64,000 nt of DNA from Actinomadura kijaniata NBRC 14229 (GCF_001552175.1 NZ_BCQR01000032.1:1-64000); one strand, 5' to 3'; counted from the first letter of the stretch, positions 42,928-52,700 are shown. Notes: a model not told the origin generated them from the sequence alone. Made by a program: numbers and translations.

Positions 42928-44592
42928 CTACAGCGGCGTGTTGCCGTGCTTGCGCTGGGGCGGGCTCTTGCGCTTGTTCCGCAGCATCTCCAGCGCCCGC
43001 GCGACGGCGGCCCGGGTCCGCACCGGATCGATCACGTCGTCGACCAGGCCCCGCTCGGCGGCGTGGTAGGGGTGCATGAGCTGCTCGGAGTACTCGGCCA
43101 CCAGCTCCGCGCGCAGCCCGTCCGGGTCGGCGGCGGACAGGAGCTGTTTGCGGAACAGCACGTTCACCGCCCCCTCGGCCCCCATGACGGCGATCTCGTT
43201 GGTCGGCCAGGCCAGCGACAGGTCGCACCCGATGGACCGGGAGTCCATGACGATGTACGCGCCGCCGTAGGCCTTGCGCAGGATGACCTGGACGCGCGGC
43301 ACGGTCGCCTCGCAGTAGGCGTACAGCAGCTTCGCGCCGTGCCGGATGACCCCGGAGTGCTCCTGGTCGACGCCGGGCAGGAAGCCCGGGACGTCCACCA
43401 GCGTCACCAGCGGGATGCCGAACGCGTCGCAGAACCGCACGAACCGCGCCGCCTTCTGCGCCGCGTCGGCGTCCAGCACCCCGGCCAGCACCATCGGCTG
43501 GCTGGCCACCACCCCGACGGTCTCGCCGTCGATCCGGGCCAGCGCGCAGATCACGTTGCGCGCCCAGTGCTCGTGGACCTCCATGAACTCCGCGTCGTCC
43601 ACCAGCTCGCCGATCACCGCCCGCATGTCGTAGGGGCGGTTGGGCTCGACCGGGACGATCTCGGCCAGCGCCGGCCGCTCGTCGCCGACCGCGCCGCACC
43701 GCCCGGCGGAGGGGGCGGGCTCCAGGTTGTTGCCCGGCAGCAGGGAGACCAGGTAGCGGACCTCCTCCAGGCAGGTCTCCTCGTCGTCGTGGACGAACGA
43801 CGCCACGCCGGTGCGCTCGCCGTGGACGTCGGCGCCGCCCAGCTCGGCGTGGGTGACCCGGACCCCGCTCACCGCCTCGACGACCTCCGGCCCGGTCAGG
43901 TACATCTGCGCGGTGTCACGCACCATGAACGTGAAGTCGGTCAGCGCCGGGGAGTAGGCCGCTCCCCCCGCGCACGGCCCCAGGATGACGCTGATCTGCG
44001 GGATGACCCCGGACGCCCGGACGTTGCGGTGGAAGATGCCGCCGTAGCCGTTGAGCGCCATCACCCCTTCCTGGATGCGCGCGCCGCCGCTGTCGTTCAG
44101 CCCGATCAGCGGCGCCCCGTTGTCCAGCGCCAGGTCCATCACCTTGTGGATCTTGGCGGCGTGCGCCTCCCCCAGCGAGCCCCCGAAGACCGTGAAGTCC
44201 TGGGCGTAGACGAAGACCCGGCGGCCGTGGACGGTGCCCGAGCCCACCACGACGCCGTCGGTGTGCGGGCGCTTCCGCTCCATCCCCAGACCGTGCGCCT
44301 GGTGCCGCCGGAACGGTTCGAGCTCGACGAACGAGTCCTCGTCCAGGAGCAGTTCGAGCCGTTCCCGGGCTGTTCGCTTGCCCAGCCCGTGCTGCCGCTC
44401 GGTCGCCTCCGCCTGTCCGGCGACCACCCGCGCGCGCAGCTCGTCGTTCCGCGCGCGCAGCCCCCGCATCGACGGCGCCGGCTCGGCGGCCTGCCGTCCC
44501 CGGCCGTCCTGCGCCTGTTCCGGCCCGGCAGGCCGCCGGCCGTTCGGCCGCGGTACCGGGACCGGGACGAAATCGACCTCCGGCGCGCTCAC
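42928..44592 (-). CDS. Acyl-CoA carboxylase beta (carboxyltransferase) subunit, PccB/AccD type
   Basis: 554 residues. It moves carboxyl from biotin to acetyl- or propionyl-CoA to make malonyl- or methylmalonyl-CoA. Two ClpP-like carboxyltransferase halves are visible (GKRTARERLELLLDEDSFVE at about 70-90; GARIQEGVMALNGYGGIFHRNV; VDVPGFLPGVDQEHSGVIRHGAKLLYAY, by position; AYGGAYIVMDSRSIG). An extra 35-residue Pro/Arg-rich N terminus is seen. No biotin-carrier subunit is in the window, so it must pair with one elsewhere. Its GTG overlaps the stop of the reductase gene (GTGA), so the pair is coupled. In this locus it may supply extender units. Confidence 0.92.
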   Translation of the reverse strand: MSAPEVDFVPVPVPRPNGRRPAGPEQAQDGRGRQAAEPAPSMRGLRARNDELRARVVAGQAEATERQHGLGKRTARERLELLLDEDSFVELEPFRRHQAHGLGMERKRPHTDGVVVGSGTVHGRRVFVYAQDFTVFGGSLGEAHAAKIHKVMDLALDNGAPLIGLNDSGGARIQEGVMALNGYGGIFHRNVRASGVIPQISVILGPCAGGAAYSPALTDFTFMVRDTAQMYLTGPEVVEAVSGVRVTHAELGGADVHGERTGVASFVHDDEETCLEEVRYLVSLLPGNNLEPAPSAGRCGAVGDERPALAEIVPVEPNRPYDMRAVIGELVDDAEFMEVHEHWARNVICALARIDGETVGVVASQPMVLAGVLDADAAQKAARFVRFCDAFGIPLVTLVDVPGFLPGVDQEHSGVIRHGAKLLYAYCEATVPRVQVILRKAYGGAYIVMDSRSIGCDLSLAWPTNEIAVMGAEGAVNVLFRKQLLSAADPDGLRAELVAEYSEQLMHPYHAAERGLVDDVIDPVRTRAAVARALEMLRNKRKSPPQRKHGNTPL

Positions 44593-45644
44593 CGCCTCAC
44601 CTTCCCCTGTTCCCGTCGTTCCTGGAGAGCCCGCGAAGGAGGCTCGGCCGCCCGGCCCGCCTGCCGGGCCGACAGCAGCCCCGCCCGGTGCAACCAGCGC
44701 ACCGTGTCCCCGAAGGTCTCGGTCACCGGGCGCGGCCCCGGTCCCACGTCGACGCGCAGGTCACGGCCGCTGACATGGACGGCGCCGTACTCGGCGGGAA
44801 TGTGCCAGGGCCAGACGCGCTGCACGGCATCGGTGAGCAGCCCGACCGGGACCACCGCGCGGGCCGGGAGGAACACGGTCGGCAGGCGGCGTCCGGTGAC
44901 CTGGCGCAGGGTGGCCACATACTCCCTCGTGGACATGTGCCGCCCCGGGACCAGGAGCCGTTCCGCTCCCCTCCCGGGGGCGTCGAACAGGTCCGCGTGG
45001 AACGCCGCCGCGTCCCGCACGTCCCCCACCGGGAATCCGCCGAGGGGCCAGATGGGCATCAGGCCGCGCAACGCGTTGCGCAGGCGAGCGGTCTGGTCGC
45101 CCAGCTTCGGGTCGTCCGGGCCGAGCAGGGCGGCCGGATAGGTGATCACCACCGGCGCGCCCCGCGACCGGTGGCGCCGCGCGATCCGCTCGGCCGCCGC
45201 CTTGGTCGACAGGTAGCACTCGCGGGGACGCCCGACCGGCGCGTCCGCGCGGACGCGCCGCCCGCCGTCCGGCTCCAGCACGCCGAACGTCGAGACGTGG
45301 ACGACCGGATCGGCCCCCAGCCGCCGGGCCGCGCCGAGCACGACCTCGGTGCCCCGCTCGTTGGTCCGCCGCATGGAGGCGCGCCGCCTGCTGTCGAACG
45401 AGTAGACCGAGGCGGCGTGCAGCACGGCGTCGGCCCCGCGCACCAGGCGCCCGACGGCGGCCTCGTCCGTGACGTCGCCGACCACCACCTCGACGGCGGA
45501 GCGGTCCACTCCCAGCGGCCCCAGCGCGGGTTCGACCCGTCTCTCGTCCCGGGCCAGCAGCCGGACGCGGTGTCCCCGCCCCACCAGCGAGGACACCGTA
45601 TGGGCCCCCAGGAACCCCGTCCCGCCGGTCACGCTCACCAACAT
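44589..45644 (-). CDS. NAD-dependent epimerase/3-beta-hydroxysteroid dehydrogenase-like reductase
   Basis: 351 residues, extended SDR. Rossmann motif VTGGTGFLGAHT at the N terminus, catalytic Tyr-x3-Lys in CYLSTKAAAER near residue 140, and the HVSTFGV segment. The C-terminal half resembles 3-beta-HSD/dihydroflavonol-4-reductase types. The substrate is unknown; a sterol-like or polyketide-like ketone is possible. It is coupled to the carboxylase beta gene. The 343-bp interval 45645-45987 to the epoxide hydrolase is AT-richer and holds promoters for both directions, with TTGACA at 45913-45918; no gene is seen there. Confidence 0.85.
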   Translation of the reverse strand: MLVSVTGGTGFLGAHTVSSLVGRGHRVRLLARDERRVEPALGPLGVDRSAVEVVVGDVTDEAAVGRLVRGADAVLHAASVYSFDSRRRASMRRTNERGTEVVLGAARRLGADPVVHVSTFGVLEPDGGRRVRADAPVGRPRECYLSTKAAAERIARRHRSRGAPVVITYPAALLGPDDPKLGDQTARLRNALRGLMPIWPLGGFPVGDVRDAAAFHADLFDAPGRGAERLLVPGRHMSTREYVATLRQVTGRRLPTVFLPARAVVPVGLLTDAVQRVWPWHIPAEYGAVHVSGRDLRVDVGPGPRPVTETFGDTVRWLHRAGLLSARQAGRAAEPPSRALQERREQGKVRR

Positions 45645-45987
45645 CGAACCAACTCCATCCGGCTCGGCGCGTCACACGACCCGACCCCAGATCGCGGCGG
45701 TTTCGGTTACGAGCCTGCATCGCGGTCACGGCGATGTCTTCTTCGAACGGGCCGTCTTCCCCGTCCCGGGCCCGGCGGCCGTTCGGCGGGCCCCGCACCT
45801 GTCTCCCACATTGCTCGACATTTATCGAAAAATGCTTTTCTCGGAGAGTCGAATCCCTGGAAGCGCACTCGAAAAGATGCGCTTCCTCCGCCCCGGACGG
45901 ACGATTCAGTAGTTGACATGCCCGGTGGCGAATCCTTTCGATCAACGGATTCCGCTCCGGTTCCCCGACCGCGCGAAGGAGGACGGA

Positions 45988-47151
45988 ATGCGGCCGTTCC
46001 GCATCGAGATCCCATCGGGAGCCATTGACGATCTCAAGCAGCGACTCGCGCGGACCCGCTGGCCGGACGGGTACGCGGCGGGCTGGGAGCGCGGGGTCCC
46101 CGTCGGCTATCTCCGGGAACTCGTGCGCTATTGGCACGACGACTATGACTGGAGACGGGCGGAGGCGAAGCTGAACGACCTCCCGCAGTTCATCACGGAA
46201 ATCGACGGGGCGCAGATCCATTTCGTGCACCGGCGCTCCCCGGAGCCGGACGCGATCCCGCTGCTGCTGACGCACGGCTGGCCCGGATCGTTCGTGGAAT
46301 TCGCCGACGTCATCGGTCCGCTGACCGACCCGCGCGCGCACGGGCTGGACCCCGCGGTCGCGTTCCACGTGGTGGCCCCGTCCATCCCCGGGTTCGGGTT
46401 CTCCCAGCCGCTCCGCCCCGGATGGGAGGCCGTCCGGATCGCGCGGGCCTGGAGCGAGCTGATGGAGCGGCTCGGCTACCGGAGGTACCTCGCGCAGGGC
46501 GGGGACGCCGGCGCGGTGATCTCCCTGCAGCTCGGCAGGTCGGACCCCGAGCACGTGCTCGGCGTGCACGTCAACATGCTGCTCACCTACCCGCCGCAGG
46601 ACCCCTCCGCGCTGGCGGAGCTCGATGACGGCGACCGCGCCCGCCTGGACCTGATGGCGAAGTTCAACGCGGAGCTGTCGGGTTACATGACCCTGCAGAT
46701 GAACCGGCCGCAGACGCTGGCGTACGCGCTCACCGACTCCCCCGTGGGCCAGCTCGCCTGGATCGTCGAGCGGTTCAAGGACTGGACGGACTCCACGGAC
46801 GCGCCCGAGGACGCCGTCGACCGCGACCAGATGCTGACCAACGTGACGCTCTACTGGCTCACCGCCTCCGGGGGCTCCTCGGCGCAGCTGTACTACGAGG
46901 GCGCCGAGGGGATGCGGATGGCCGCCTCGGGGATCGCCCCGCCGCCGGTCACGGTGCCGGTCGGGGTCGCGGTCTTCCCGCGCGACATCTACCTGCCGGT
47001 GCGCAGGCTCGCCGAGCGGGACATCAAGAAGATCGTGCACTGGACCGAGTTCGACCGCGGCGGCCACTTCGCCGCGATGGAACGGCCCGCGGACCTCGTC
47101 CAGGACGTGCGGAAGTTCGCCCGCACCGTGCGTGACGCGGACGGGCGCTGA
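45988..47151 (+). CDS. Epoxide hydrolase (EHN plus alpha/beta hydrolase), second copy
   Basis: 387 residues. EHN domain then alpha/beta-hydrolase core: THGWPGS (95-101), nucleophile Asp173 in AQGGDAGA, catalytic His360 in RGGHFAAMERP. It is strongly similar to the copy at 13045-14217 (shared blocks RTRW..., GWERGVPxGYLREL, SPEPDA, PLTDPxAHG). Enediyne pathways use EHN-type epoxide hydrolases (such as SgcF, NcsF2), so a pathway role is conceivable. ATG 45988 has an excellent GAAGGAGG ribosome binding site. A hairpin separates it from the convergent P450 gene. Confidence 0.88.
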   Translation: MRPFRIEIPSGAIDDLKQRLARTRWPDGYAAGWERGVPVGYLRELVRYWHDDYDWRRAEAKLNDLPQFITEIDGAQIHFVHRRSPEPDAIPLLLTHGWPGSFVEFADVIGPLTDPRAHGLDPAVAFHVVAPSIPGFGFSQPLRPGWEAVRIARAWSELMERLGYRRYLAQGGDAGAVISLQLGRSDPEHVLGVHVNMLLTYPPQDPSALAELDDGDRARLDLMAKFNAELSGYMTLQMNRPQTLAYALTDSPVGQLAWIVERFKDWTDSTDAPEDAVDRDQMLTNVTLYWLTASGGSSAQLYYEGAEGMRMAASGIAPPPVTVPVGVAVFPRDIYLPVRRLAERDIKKIVHWTEFDRGGHFAAMERPADLVQDVRKFARTVRDADGR

Positions 47152-47164
47152 GCCGCCGGCCGTC

Positions 47165-47210
47165 GTCCCCGGCCCGGTGCGGAGCCTTGCGGGCGCCCCG
47201 GGCCGGGGAC
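47165..47210. terminator. Hairpin between epoxide hydrolase and P450
   Basis: Perfect 13-bp arms GTCCCCGGCCCGG (47165-47177) and CCGGGCCGGGGAC (47198-47210) with a 20-nt loop, between convergent genes. Confidence 0.65.
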
Positions 47211-47216
47211 GGCAGC

Positions 47217-48452
47217 TCACAGCACCGCGCCGTGGGCGGCGGGCGACCGCCGCCGGGAGACCGGCTCCGTCCTCACCGGCAGGGAGACCAGGCTCCTCCT
47301 GCTGGAGGAGACCCACCATCCCAGATCCGCCGAGGGCACCGCGAGGCGCAGGTGCGGGGTCCTTCGCACCAGCGCGCCGAGCGCCACGCGCAGCTCCACC
47401 CGCGCCAGATGGGCGCCGAGACAGAAGTGGGCCCCGTGCCCGAACGCCAGATGCCCGCCGGACGCGCGGTCGGTCCGGAACCGGTGCGGGTCGGCGAACA
47501 CGGTCCCGTCGCGGTTGGCCATCGGCAGCGCGACGCTCACCTGGTCGCCCGCGCGGATGCGCACGCCGTCCACCTCGACGTCGCACGTGGCGGTCCGGGC
47601 CATGCTGAGGGTGACCGCGGGGCTGTGCCGCAGCGACTCCTCCACCACCCCGTCGAGCAGCCGGGGGTCCGCGCGGAGCCGTTCCGCCAGGGCGGGGCTG
47701 GACAGCAGGCGGTGGGCCGCGTTGGCGATCTGCGCCGCGGCCAGCGCGTGCCCGTCGAAGAACAGCGAGGCGGCCAGGCCGGTGAGGTCGTCCCAGCCGC
47801 CCAGCCCGCCCTCCCGGTGGGCGGCGACCAGCTCGCCCAGCAGGCCCGTCGGGGGCTCCTCGCGGTCGGCGAGCAGCTCCACGACCGCGGCGTGCAGCCG
47901 GAGCTCGCCGCGGTGGACCTCGGCCGGGGCGGCCTCCGGCGGGCCGAGCCGTTCGGTCGCGCACTGGAAGATCACCTCACGGCGCGCCGGGGGCACCCCG
48001 AGCAGCTCGCACTGCGCGCCGAAGGTCAGCGGGACGCAGAAGTCCCGCAGCAGGTCGCCGGTGGCGGGGGACGCGTGGAGCCGGTCGAGGAGCACCTCCG
48101 CCATCCGCTCGACGCGCGGCTGGAGCGCCGCCACCCGGCGGGCGGAGAACGCCCTGCCGACCAGGCGGCGGATCCGGGTGTGCTCGGGCGGGTCGAGGTC
48201 GGTGACCGACATCCTCGACGCGGGACCGCGCGGCCGGCGCAGCCCGGCCGACGGCCCCCGGGCGAACCGGGGGTCCCGCAGCACCGCGCGGCCCGCCTCG
48301 TACCCGGTCACCAGCCATTCCCCGACACCGCCGGCCTCCCGCAGGAGGGTCACGGTCCGTCCCTCGGCCACCGGGAACCGTCCGACCAGATGCCGGGGAC
48401 ACCGGCCCTCGACGAAGTCCGCGCCTCCCCGCCCTCTCGTGGCGTCGACCAT
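47217..48452 (-). CDS. Cytochrome P450 with atypical I-helix
   Basis: 411 residues. Heme Cys344 in AFGHGAHFCLGAHLA; ExxR is Glu272-Ser-Leu-Arg275. The I-helix that normally reads (A/G)GxxT reads FFDGHALAAA (231-240), so the acid-alcohol pair used for oxygen activation is missing, as in some P450s with unusual reactions. It belongs to the class of soluble actinomycete P450s needing ferredoxin and reductase partners, neither of which is in the window. It is in line with the MFS and FAD monooxygenase genes (leftward), so the three probably form one transcript. Confidence 0.88.
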   Translation of the reverse strand: MVDATRGRGGADFVEGRCPRHLVGRFPVAEGRTVTLLREAGGVGEWLVTGYEAGRAVLRDPRFARGPSAGLRRPRGPASRMSVTDLDPPEHTRIRRLVGRAFSARRVAALQPRVERMAEVLLDRLHASPATGDLLRDFCVPLTFGAQCELLGVPPARREVIFQCATERLGPPEAAPAEVHRGELRLHAAVVELLADREEPPTGLLGELVAAHREGGLGGWDDLTGLAASLFFDGHALAAAQIANAAHRLLSSPALAERLRADPRLLDGVVEESLRHSPAVTLSMARTATCDVEVDGVRIRAGDQVSVALPMANRDGTVFADPHRFRTDRASGGHLAFGHGAHFCLGAHLARVELRVALGALVRRTPHLRLAVPSADLGWWVSSSRRSLVSLPVRTEPVSRRRSPAAHGAVL

Positions 48453-48468
48453 GGTCCTGTCCTCCGCT

Positions 48469-49626
48469 TCATGCGTGTTCGGAACGGCTGGGAACGTTCA
48501 GGGCGAGCAGCGAGACGACGAACGCGACCAGGGCCAGCCCCGCGATGGCGGTGCGCAGGTCGAGCCACGCGGCGCACCAGCCCACCAGGGCGGGCCCGAG
48601 CAGGAGCCCGATGCTGGCCAGCGACGTGCTCGACCCCAGCACCGCGCCCCGGTCCTCCGGGGCGGCGCCGCGTCCGATCAGGCCGTAGGCGGTGGGCGGG
48701 GCCACCGAGATCGCGGCGCCGACCATGGCGGTCGCGGCCAGGGCGGACGCGGGGCCCCCGGCGGCCGCCAGCGCCAGGACCCCGAACGCCGACAGGCCGC
48801 CCGACGCCAGGAGCACGGTCCGGTCGGAGGCGCGGCCCGACAGCCAGTGCCCCCCGAACCGGCCGAGCGCCATCGCCGCGGCGAAGACGCCCGGCGCCGC
48901 CGCCGAGAGCCCGATCGGCGCGCGGACGACGTCCGTCAGGAACACCGCGCTCCACTGCTGCACCCCGCTCTCCACCACCAGGGCGAGCGCGGCGAGCACG
49001 CAGAACGGCAGGGCGGCGCGGCCGAGGCCGCGCCACCCGCCGCGCCGGTCGTCCCGGCTCCGCCCGGCCGGGGCGAACCTCGCCGGCAGGGCCGCCCTCC
49101 CCCACAGGAGCACGCTCGCCGCGACCGCGGAGTTGAAGCCCACCACGACGGCCTCGGCGGGGATCCCGGCGGTGCGGACGGCGCCGGTGAGCAGGCTGCA
49201 CGTCAGCAGGCCGACCGGGAACAGTGCGTGCGCCCGGTTCATGATCGGTTTTCCCGAGCCGGCCTCCACGGCGGAGGCTAAGGCCACGGCGACCACGTTG
49301 CACGCCCCCGAGCCGCATCCGAACAACGTGACGGCGACGAACAGCTCGGGGACCGAGCCGGCGAACGGGGGCGCCGTCGCGAGCACCGCGAACCCGATCA
49401 TGAAGATCGGCGCCGTGCGGCGTCCCCACCTGTCGACCAGCCGCCCCGCGACGACCATCGTGGGCAGGGTGGCCAGCGCTCCCACGAGCAGCGCGGCGCC
49501 GTACTGCGCCTCCCCCGCGCCCGTGGCGCGCCGCACCTCCGGCATGAGTGCGAGGTAGGGACCCCACAGGGCCCCGTAGGCGGCGAACACTCCGAAGACG
49601 ACCGCAGAACCGTGGCGCGACCGCAT
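48469..49626 (-). CDS. MFS transporter, drug/efflux type
   Basis: 385 residues with about 12 hydrophobic segments and a typical MFS loop (RLVDRWGRR near residue 65). Probably exports a small molecule such as the product of this locus. No signature for a specific substrate. It lies between P450 and FAD monooxygenase genes in the same direction, with 16-bp gaps on both sides, pointing to one operon. Ends with SRSEHA. Confidence 0.85.
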   Translation of the reverse strand: MRSRHGSAVVFGVFAAYGALWGPYLALMPEVRRATGAGEAQYGAALLVGALATLPTMVVAGRLVDRWGRRTAPIFMIGFAVLATAPPFAGSVPELFVAVTLFGCGSGACNVVAVALASAVEAGSGKPIMNRAHALFPVGLLTCSLLTGAVRTAGIPAEAVVVGFNSAVAASVLLWGRAALPARFAPAGRSRDDRRGGWRGLGRAALPFCVLAALALVVESGVQQWSAVFLTDVVRAPIGLSAAAPGVFAAAMALGRFGGHWLSGRASDRTVLLASGGLSAFGVLALAAAGGPASALAATAMVGAAISVAPPTAYGLIGRGAAPEDRGAVLGSSTSLASIGLLLGPALVGWCAAWLDLRTAIAGLALVAFVVSLLALNVPSRSEHA

Positions 49627-49642
49627 CCCGAGGCGTCCCGGG

Positions 49643-51043
49643 TCAACGCGAGGGCTGGCGGACCGGGCCGCTCCGGCCGTCCGGCGACCGCGACCCGCCC
49701 GCAGGAGGACGGCGGACGGCGTGCCGCAGCACCCTCGCCACCATCGACGGGCGCATCAGCGCGGTGGGCGGGTCGATGAGGCCCGCGACGCGCATGAACC
49801 CGTCGGTGACCGCGGCGTCCTTCGTCGCGGCGTACTGCAGGCGGGCCATGTAGGCGTTGCCCATCCGCACCTTCACCGTGCGGGGCCCCTCCACGCCCGG
49901 GAAGTCCAGGTCGCCGCCGGCCGAGATCTCCCACGGCGCGTCGACGATGCGCGCGACCTGGGCGAGGAACGGCCGCGGGGACGGCCGGGGCTCCCGGCGC
50001 AACTGCTCGCGCAGCGCCATCGCCTCGATCGCCGCGACGCTCATCCCCTGGCCGTACACCGGGTTGAAGCTGCAGAACGCGTCGCCGAGCACCAGCAGCC
50101 CGTCGGGGAACCGGGTCAACCGCTCGTAGCGGCGCCGGACGCTCGCGGCGAACCGGAAACGCACCGGCTCGTCGAGCGGCTCGGCGTCGTGCACCGCCTC
50201 GTACACGTCCGGAACCGGCAGCGAGCGCACGTATTCGAGAAAACCCTCCGGATCGGTCGGAGGATGGTCACCGAGAATTCCCGTCAGCGACAGGATGCAT
50301 TTGTCGGGGCCGACCTGACCGAAGAACGCGCCGCGGGGATGCGCCGGAGAAGCCACCGGGTTGATGGACTGAACGCCGTCGAACATCTCCGGCCGCATTC
50401 GGTAATGCCGGGTGGTGTAGGCGAGGTCGACCTTGACCCGTTCCTCGCCGGGCCGCTGGTAACCGAGTTCCTCCAGCCACGCGGGAACACGCGAGCCGCG
50501 GCCGCTGGCGTCGACCACCAGGTCGCCTTCGAGGACGTCCTCCCCGCCCTCCCCGTCCTCCCGGAGGCGCCGCTGCACCCGCACCCCGGTGATCCGCCCG
50601 CCGTCCGCCGTGGCCGTCAGGCCGAGGACGGAGTGCTCTTCGAGGAAGGTGACGTTGGGCAGCGCCGCCACCCGCCCGCGCACGTGATCCTCCAGCACGG
50701 GACGGGGGGCGGTGACCGACAGCAGCCCGGTGCGGGCGGGCCGCAGCTTCCTGGCGTTGAAGTACCAGCGCATCTCGCCGAGGTCGCCGGTCGGCACCCC
50801 GGCCTCGGTCAGCTCGGCGGTGAAGTTCGGGAACAGCTCCTCGAAGATCAGATGGCCGCGGGCGTGCAGGCCGTGCGCGTGCACCGTGTGCGGCGCCCCG
50901 CGCCGTGACTCGCGCACGCCGAGCAGCCGGTCGCGGTCGACGACCACCACCTCGGCGTAGGACTCGGCCAGTACCCGGGCGGCGAGGAGCCCGGCCATAC
51001 TGCCGCCCAGCACCACCGCGCGGTTTCCCATCCGGCTGTTCAT
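49643..51043 (-). CDS. FAD-dependent monooxygenase, group A hydroxylase type
   Basis: 466 residues. FAD-binding GGSMAGLLAARVL at the N terminus, the second FAD/NADPH motif LLVLGDAFCSFNPVYGQGM near 325, and VDASGRGSR (DG-type) near 180. The overall pattern is that of para-hydroxybenzoate-hydroxylase-like or squalene-epoxidase-like flavoenzymes. It would hydroxylate or epoxidise an aromatic or polyene substrate with NAD(P)H. A close paralogue lies at 60973-62391. First gene of the leftward FAD-MFS-P450 set. The 280-bp gap to the aminotransferase gene (51044-51323) holds only promoter-like sequence. Confidence 0.88.
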   Translation of the reverse strand: MNSRMGNRAVVLGGSMAGLLAARVLAESYAEVVVVDRDRLLGVRESRRGAPHTVHAHGLHARGHLIFEELFPNFTAELTEAGVPTGDLGEMRWYFNARKLRPARTGLLSVTAPRPVLEDHVRGRVAALPNVTFLEEHSVLGLTATADGGRITGVRVQRRLREDGEGGEDVLEGDLVVDASGRGSRVPAWLEELGYQRPGEERVKVDLAYTTRHYRMRPEMFDGVQSINPVASPAHPRGAFFGQVGPDKCILSLTGILGDHPPTDPEGFLEYVRSLPVPDVYEAVHDAEPLDEPVRFRFAASVRRRYERLTRFPDGLLVLGDAFCSFNPVYGQGMSVAAIEAMALREQLRREPRPSPRPFLAQVARIVDAPWEISAGGDLDFPGVEGPRTVKVRMGNAYMARLQYAATKDAAVTDGFMRVAGLIDPPTALMRPSMVARVLRHAVRRPPAGGSRSPDGRSGPVRQPSR

Positions 51044-51323
51044 CGCTGCGCTCCTTCTAGCCGCTCCGTTCCGGGTTCATTTCAGTGCCCGCCCGCCGGG
51101 CCCGCATCTTCGTGATTGCGGTGACGGGTATGCGGCCCGTTCCCTCCCCTTCCGACCAGGCGAGACCGTCGGCCGCCCCGCGTTTTCGGGTCGACCCGGA
51201 TATCGAGCAATTACCGAGAAGGCCCGCGGCGGCGACCGCAGTACCTTCAGAGCGGCGGAAATCCATTCGGTTGTGCTGATCATTCGATTCGGTCCCATGG
51301 CCGGAGACGAAAGGAACGGATTC

Positions 51324-52700
51324 GTGACGATCGCTTCCACGGCGCGGACGCAGTCGATGTCCGCGGCCGAACTCGAGGACCTGGACCGGCGGCACCTGAT
51401 CCATCCGCACCAGCGGTCCGCCCAGAACGAACGGCACGTCATGGTCCGCGGCGAGGGGTGCCACGTCTGGGACGCCCACGGCACCCGGTACCTGGACATG
51501 ACCGGGGCCGCCAACTGGCTGGCCCAGGTCGGCCACGGGCGTCCCGAACTGGCCGAGGCCGCCGCCCGGCAGACCTCGGAGCTGGAGTACTTCACCAGCT
51601 TCGACGTGTACTCCAACGACAAGTCGATCCTGCTGGCGGCGCGGATCGCGGACCTCGCCCCGGAGGGCCTGGACCGGGTGTTCTTCACCAACGGCGGCTC
51701 CGAGAGCGTCGACACCGCGATCAAGGCGGCCCGGCTGTTCCACAGCCGGCGCGGGGAGCCCGACCGGACGTGGATCATCTCCCGCCGCTTCGGCTACCAC
51801 GGCGTCACCTACGGCGCCGGCAGCGCCAGCGGCTTCGACCACCTCCAGTTCGGCGCGGGGCCGTTCCTGCCGAACTTCGAGAAGGTGACGCCCCCGCTGC
51901 CCTACCACCGGGAGCTCTACGGCGGGGAGGACCCCACCGACTTCCTGCTGCGCGAGCTGGAGGAGACCCTCACGCGGATCGGCCCGGAGAGGGTCGCCGC
52001 GATGATCGGCGAGCCCGTGATGGGCGGCGCCGGGGTGGTCCCGCCGCCCGACGACTACTGGCCCCGGGTCCGCGACCTGCTGAGCCGGCACGGGATCCTG
52101 CTGATCGCCGACGAGGTGGTGACCGCCTTCGGCCGGACCGGCGCCTGGTTCGACTCCGCCCGGCGCGGCATGGCACCCGACATGATCGTCATGGCGAAGG
52201 GCCTCACCAGCGGGTACGCGCCCCTCGGCGCCGTGCTCATGCGCACCGACATCGGCGACGGCATCACCGAGGACCAGGGCTTCGCGCACGGCTTCACCTA
52301 CTTCGGGCACGCCACGTCCTGCGCGATCGCGCTGGCCAACCTCGACCTGATCGAGAAGGAGGGCCTGGTGGACCGGGCCCGGCAGATCGGCGGGTGGCTG
52401 CGCGAGGGACTGGCGTCCGCGGCGGAACTGCCGCACGTCGGCGAGATCCGGGTGGCGGGCGCGATGGTCGGCATCGAGCTGGTCGTCAGCCGCGACACCC
52501 GCGAGCCGCTGTTCGCCGGCGCGGGCGCCGCGACGGCCGAGCTGCGCGACGTCCACCAGGTCATCACGCGCGACTACGGCAACACCATCGTCCTGGCCCC
52601 TCCCCTGGTGCTCGACCGGGACGACGCGGCGCGGGCGACACGGGCGATCACCGAGGTGCTCGCCCGGCTGGACGGTGACGGCGGCCTGCGGCCTCGATGA
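51324..52700 (+). CDS. Class III (PLP-dependent) aminotransferase
   Basis: 458 residues. Family blocks: ARYLDMTGAANW-like start (given as RYLDMTGAANWLAQVGHGRPEL near residue 55-75), FFTNGGSESVDTAIKAARLFH, the Asp that binds the pyridine N in LIADEVVTAFGRTG, and the Schiff-base Lys in VMAKGLTSGYAPLG. It converts a keto or aldehyde group to an amine, using an amino-acid or amine donor. GTG 51324 is chosen for its GAAAGGAA upstream element. The GMC oxidoreductase gene follows 41 bp later and could supply the aldehyde or ketone. Confidence 0.9.
   Translation: MTIASTARTQSMSAAELEDLDRRHLIHPHQRSAQNERHVMVRGEGCHVWDAHGTRYLDMTGAANWLAQVGHGRPELAEAAARQTSELEYFTSFDVYSNDKSILLAARIADLAPEGLDRVFFTNGGSESVDTAIKAARLFHSRRGEPDRTWIISRRFGYHGVTYGAGSASGFDHLQFGAGPFLPNFEKVTPPLPYHRELYGGEDPTDFLLRELEETLTRIGPERVAAMIGEPVMGGAGVVPPPDDYWPRVRDLLSRHGILLIADEVVTAFGRTGAWFDSARRGMAPDMIVMAKGLTSGYAPLGAVLMRTDIGDGITEDQGFAHGFTYFGHATSCAIALANLDLIEKEGLVDRARQIGGWLREGLASAAELPHVGEIRVAGAMVGIELVVSRDTREPLFAGAGAATAELRDVHQVITRDYGNTIVLAPPLVLDRDDAARATRAITEVLARLDGDGGLRPR

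Noticed and set aside
45845-45865. tRNA-like T-arm (GTCGAATCCC)
   Set aside because: No acceptor stem, D-arm or anticodon arm can be built around it; no tRNA called.
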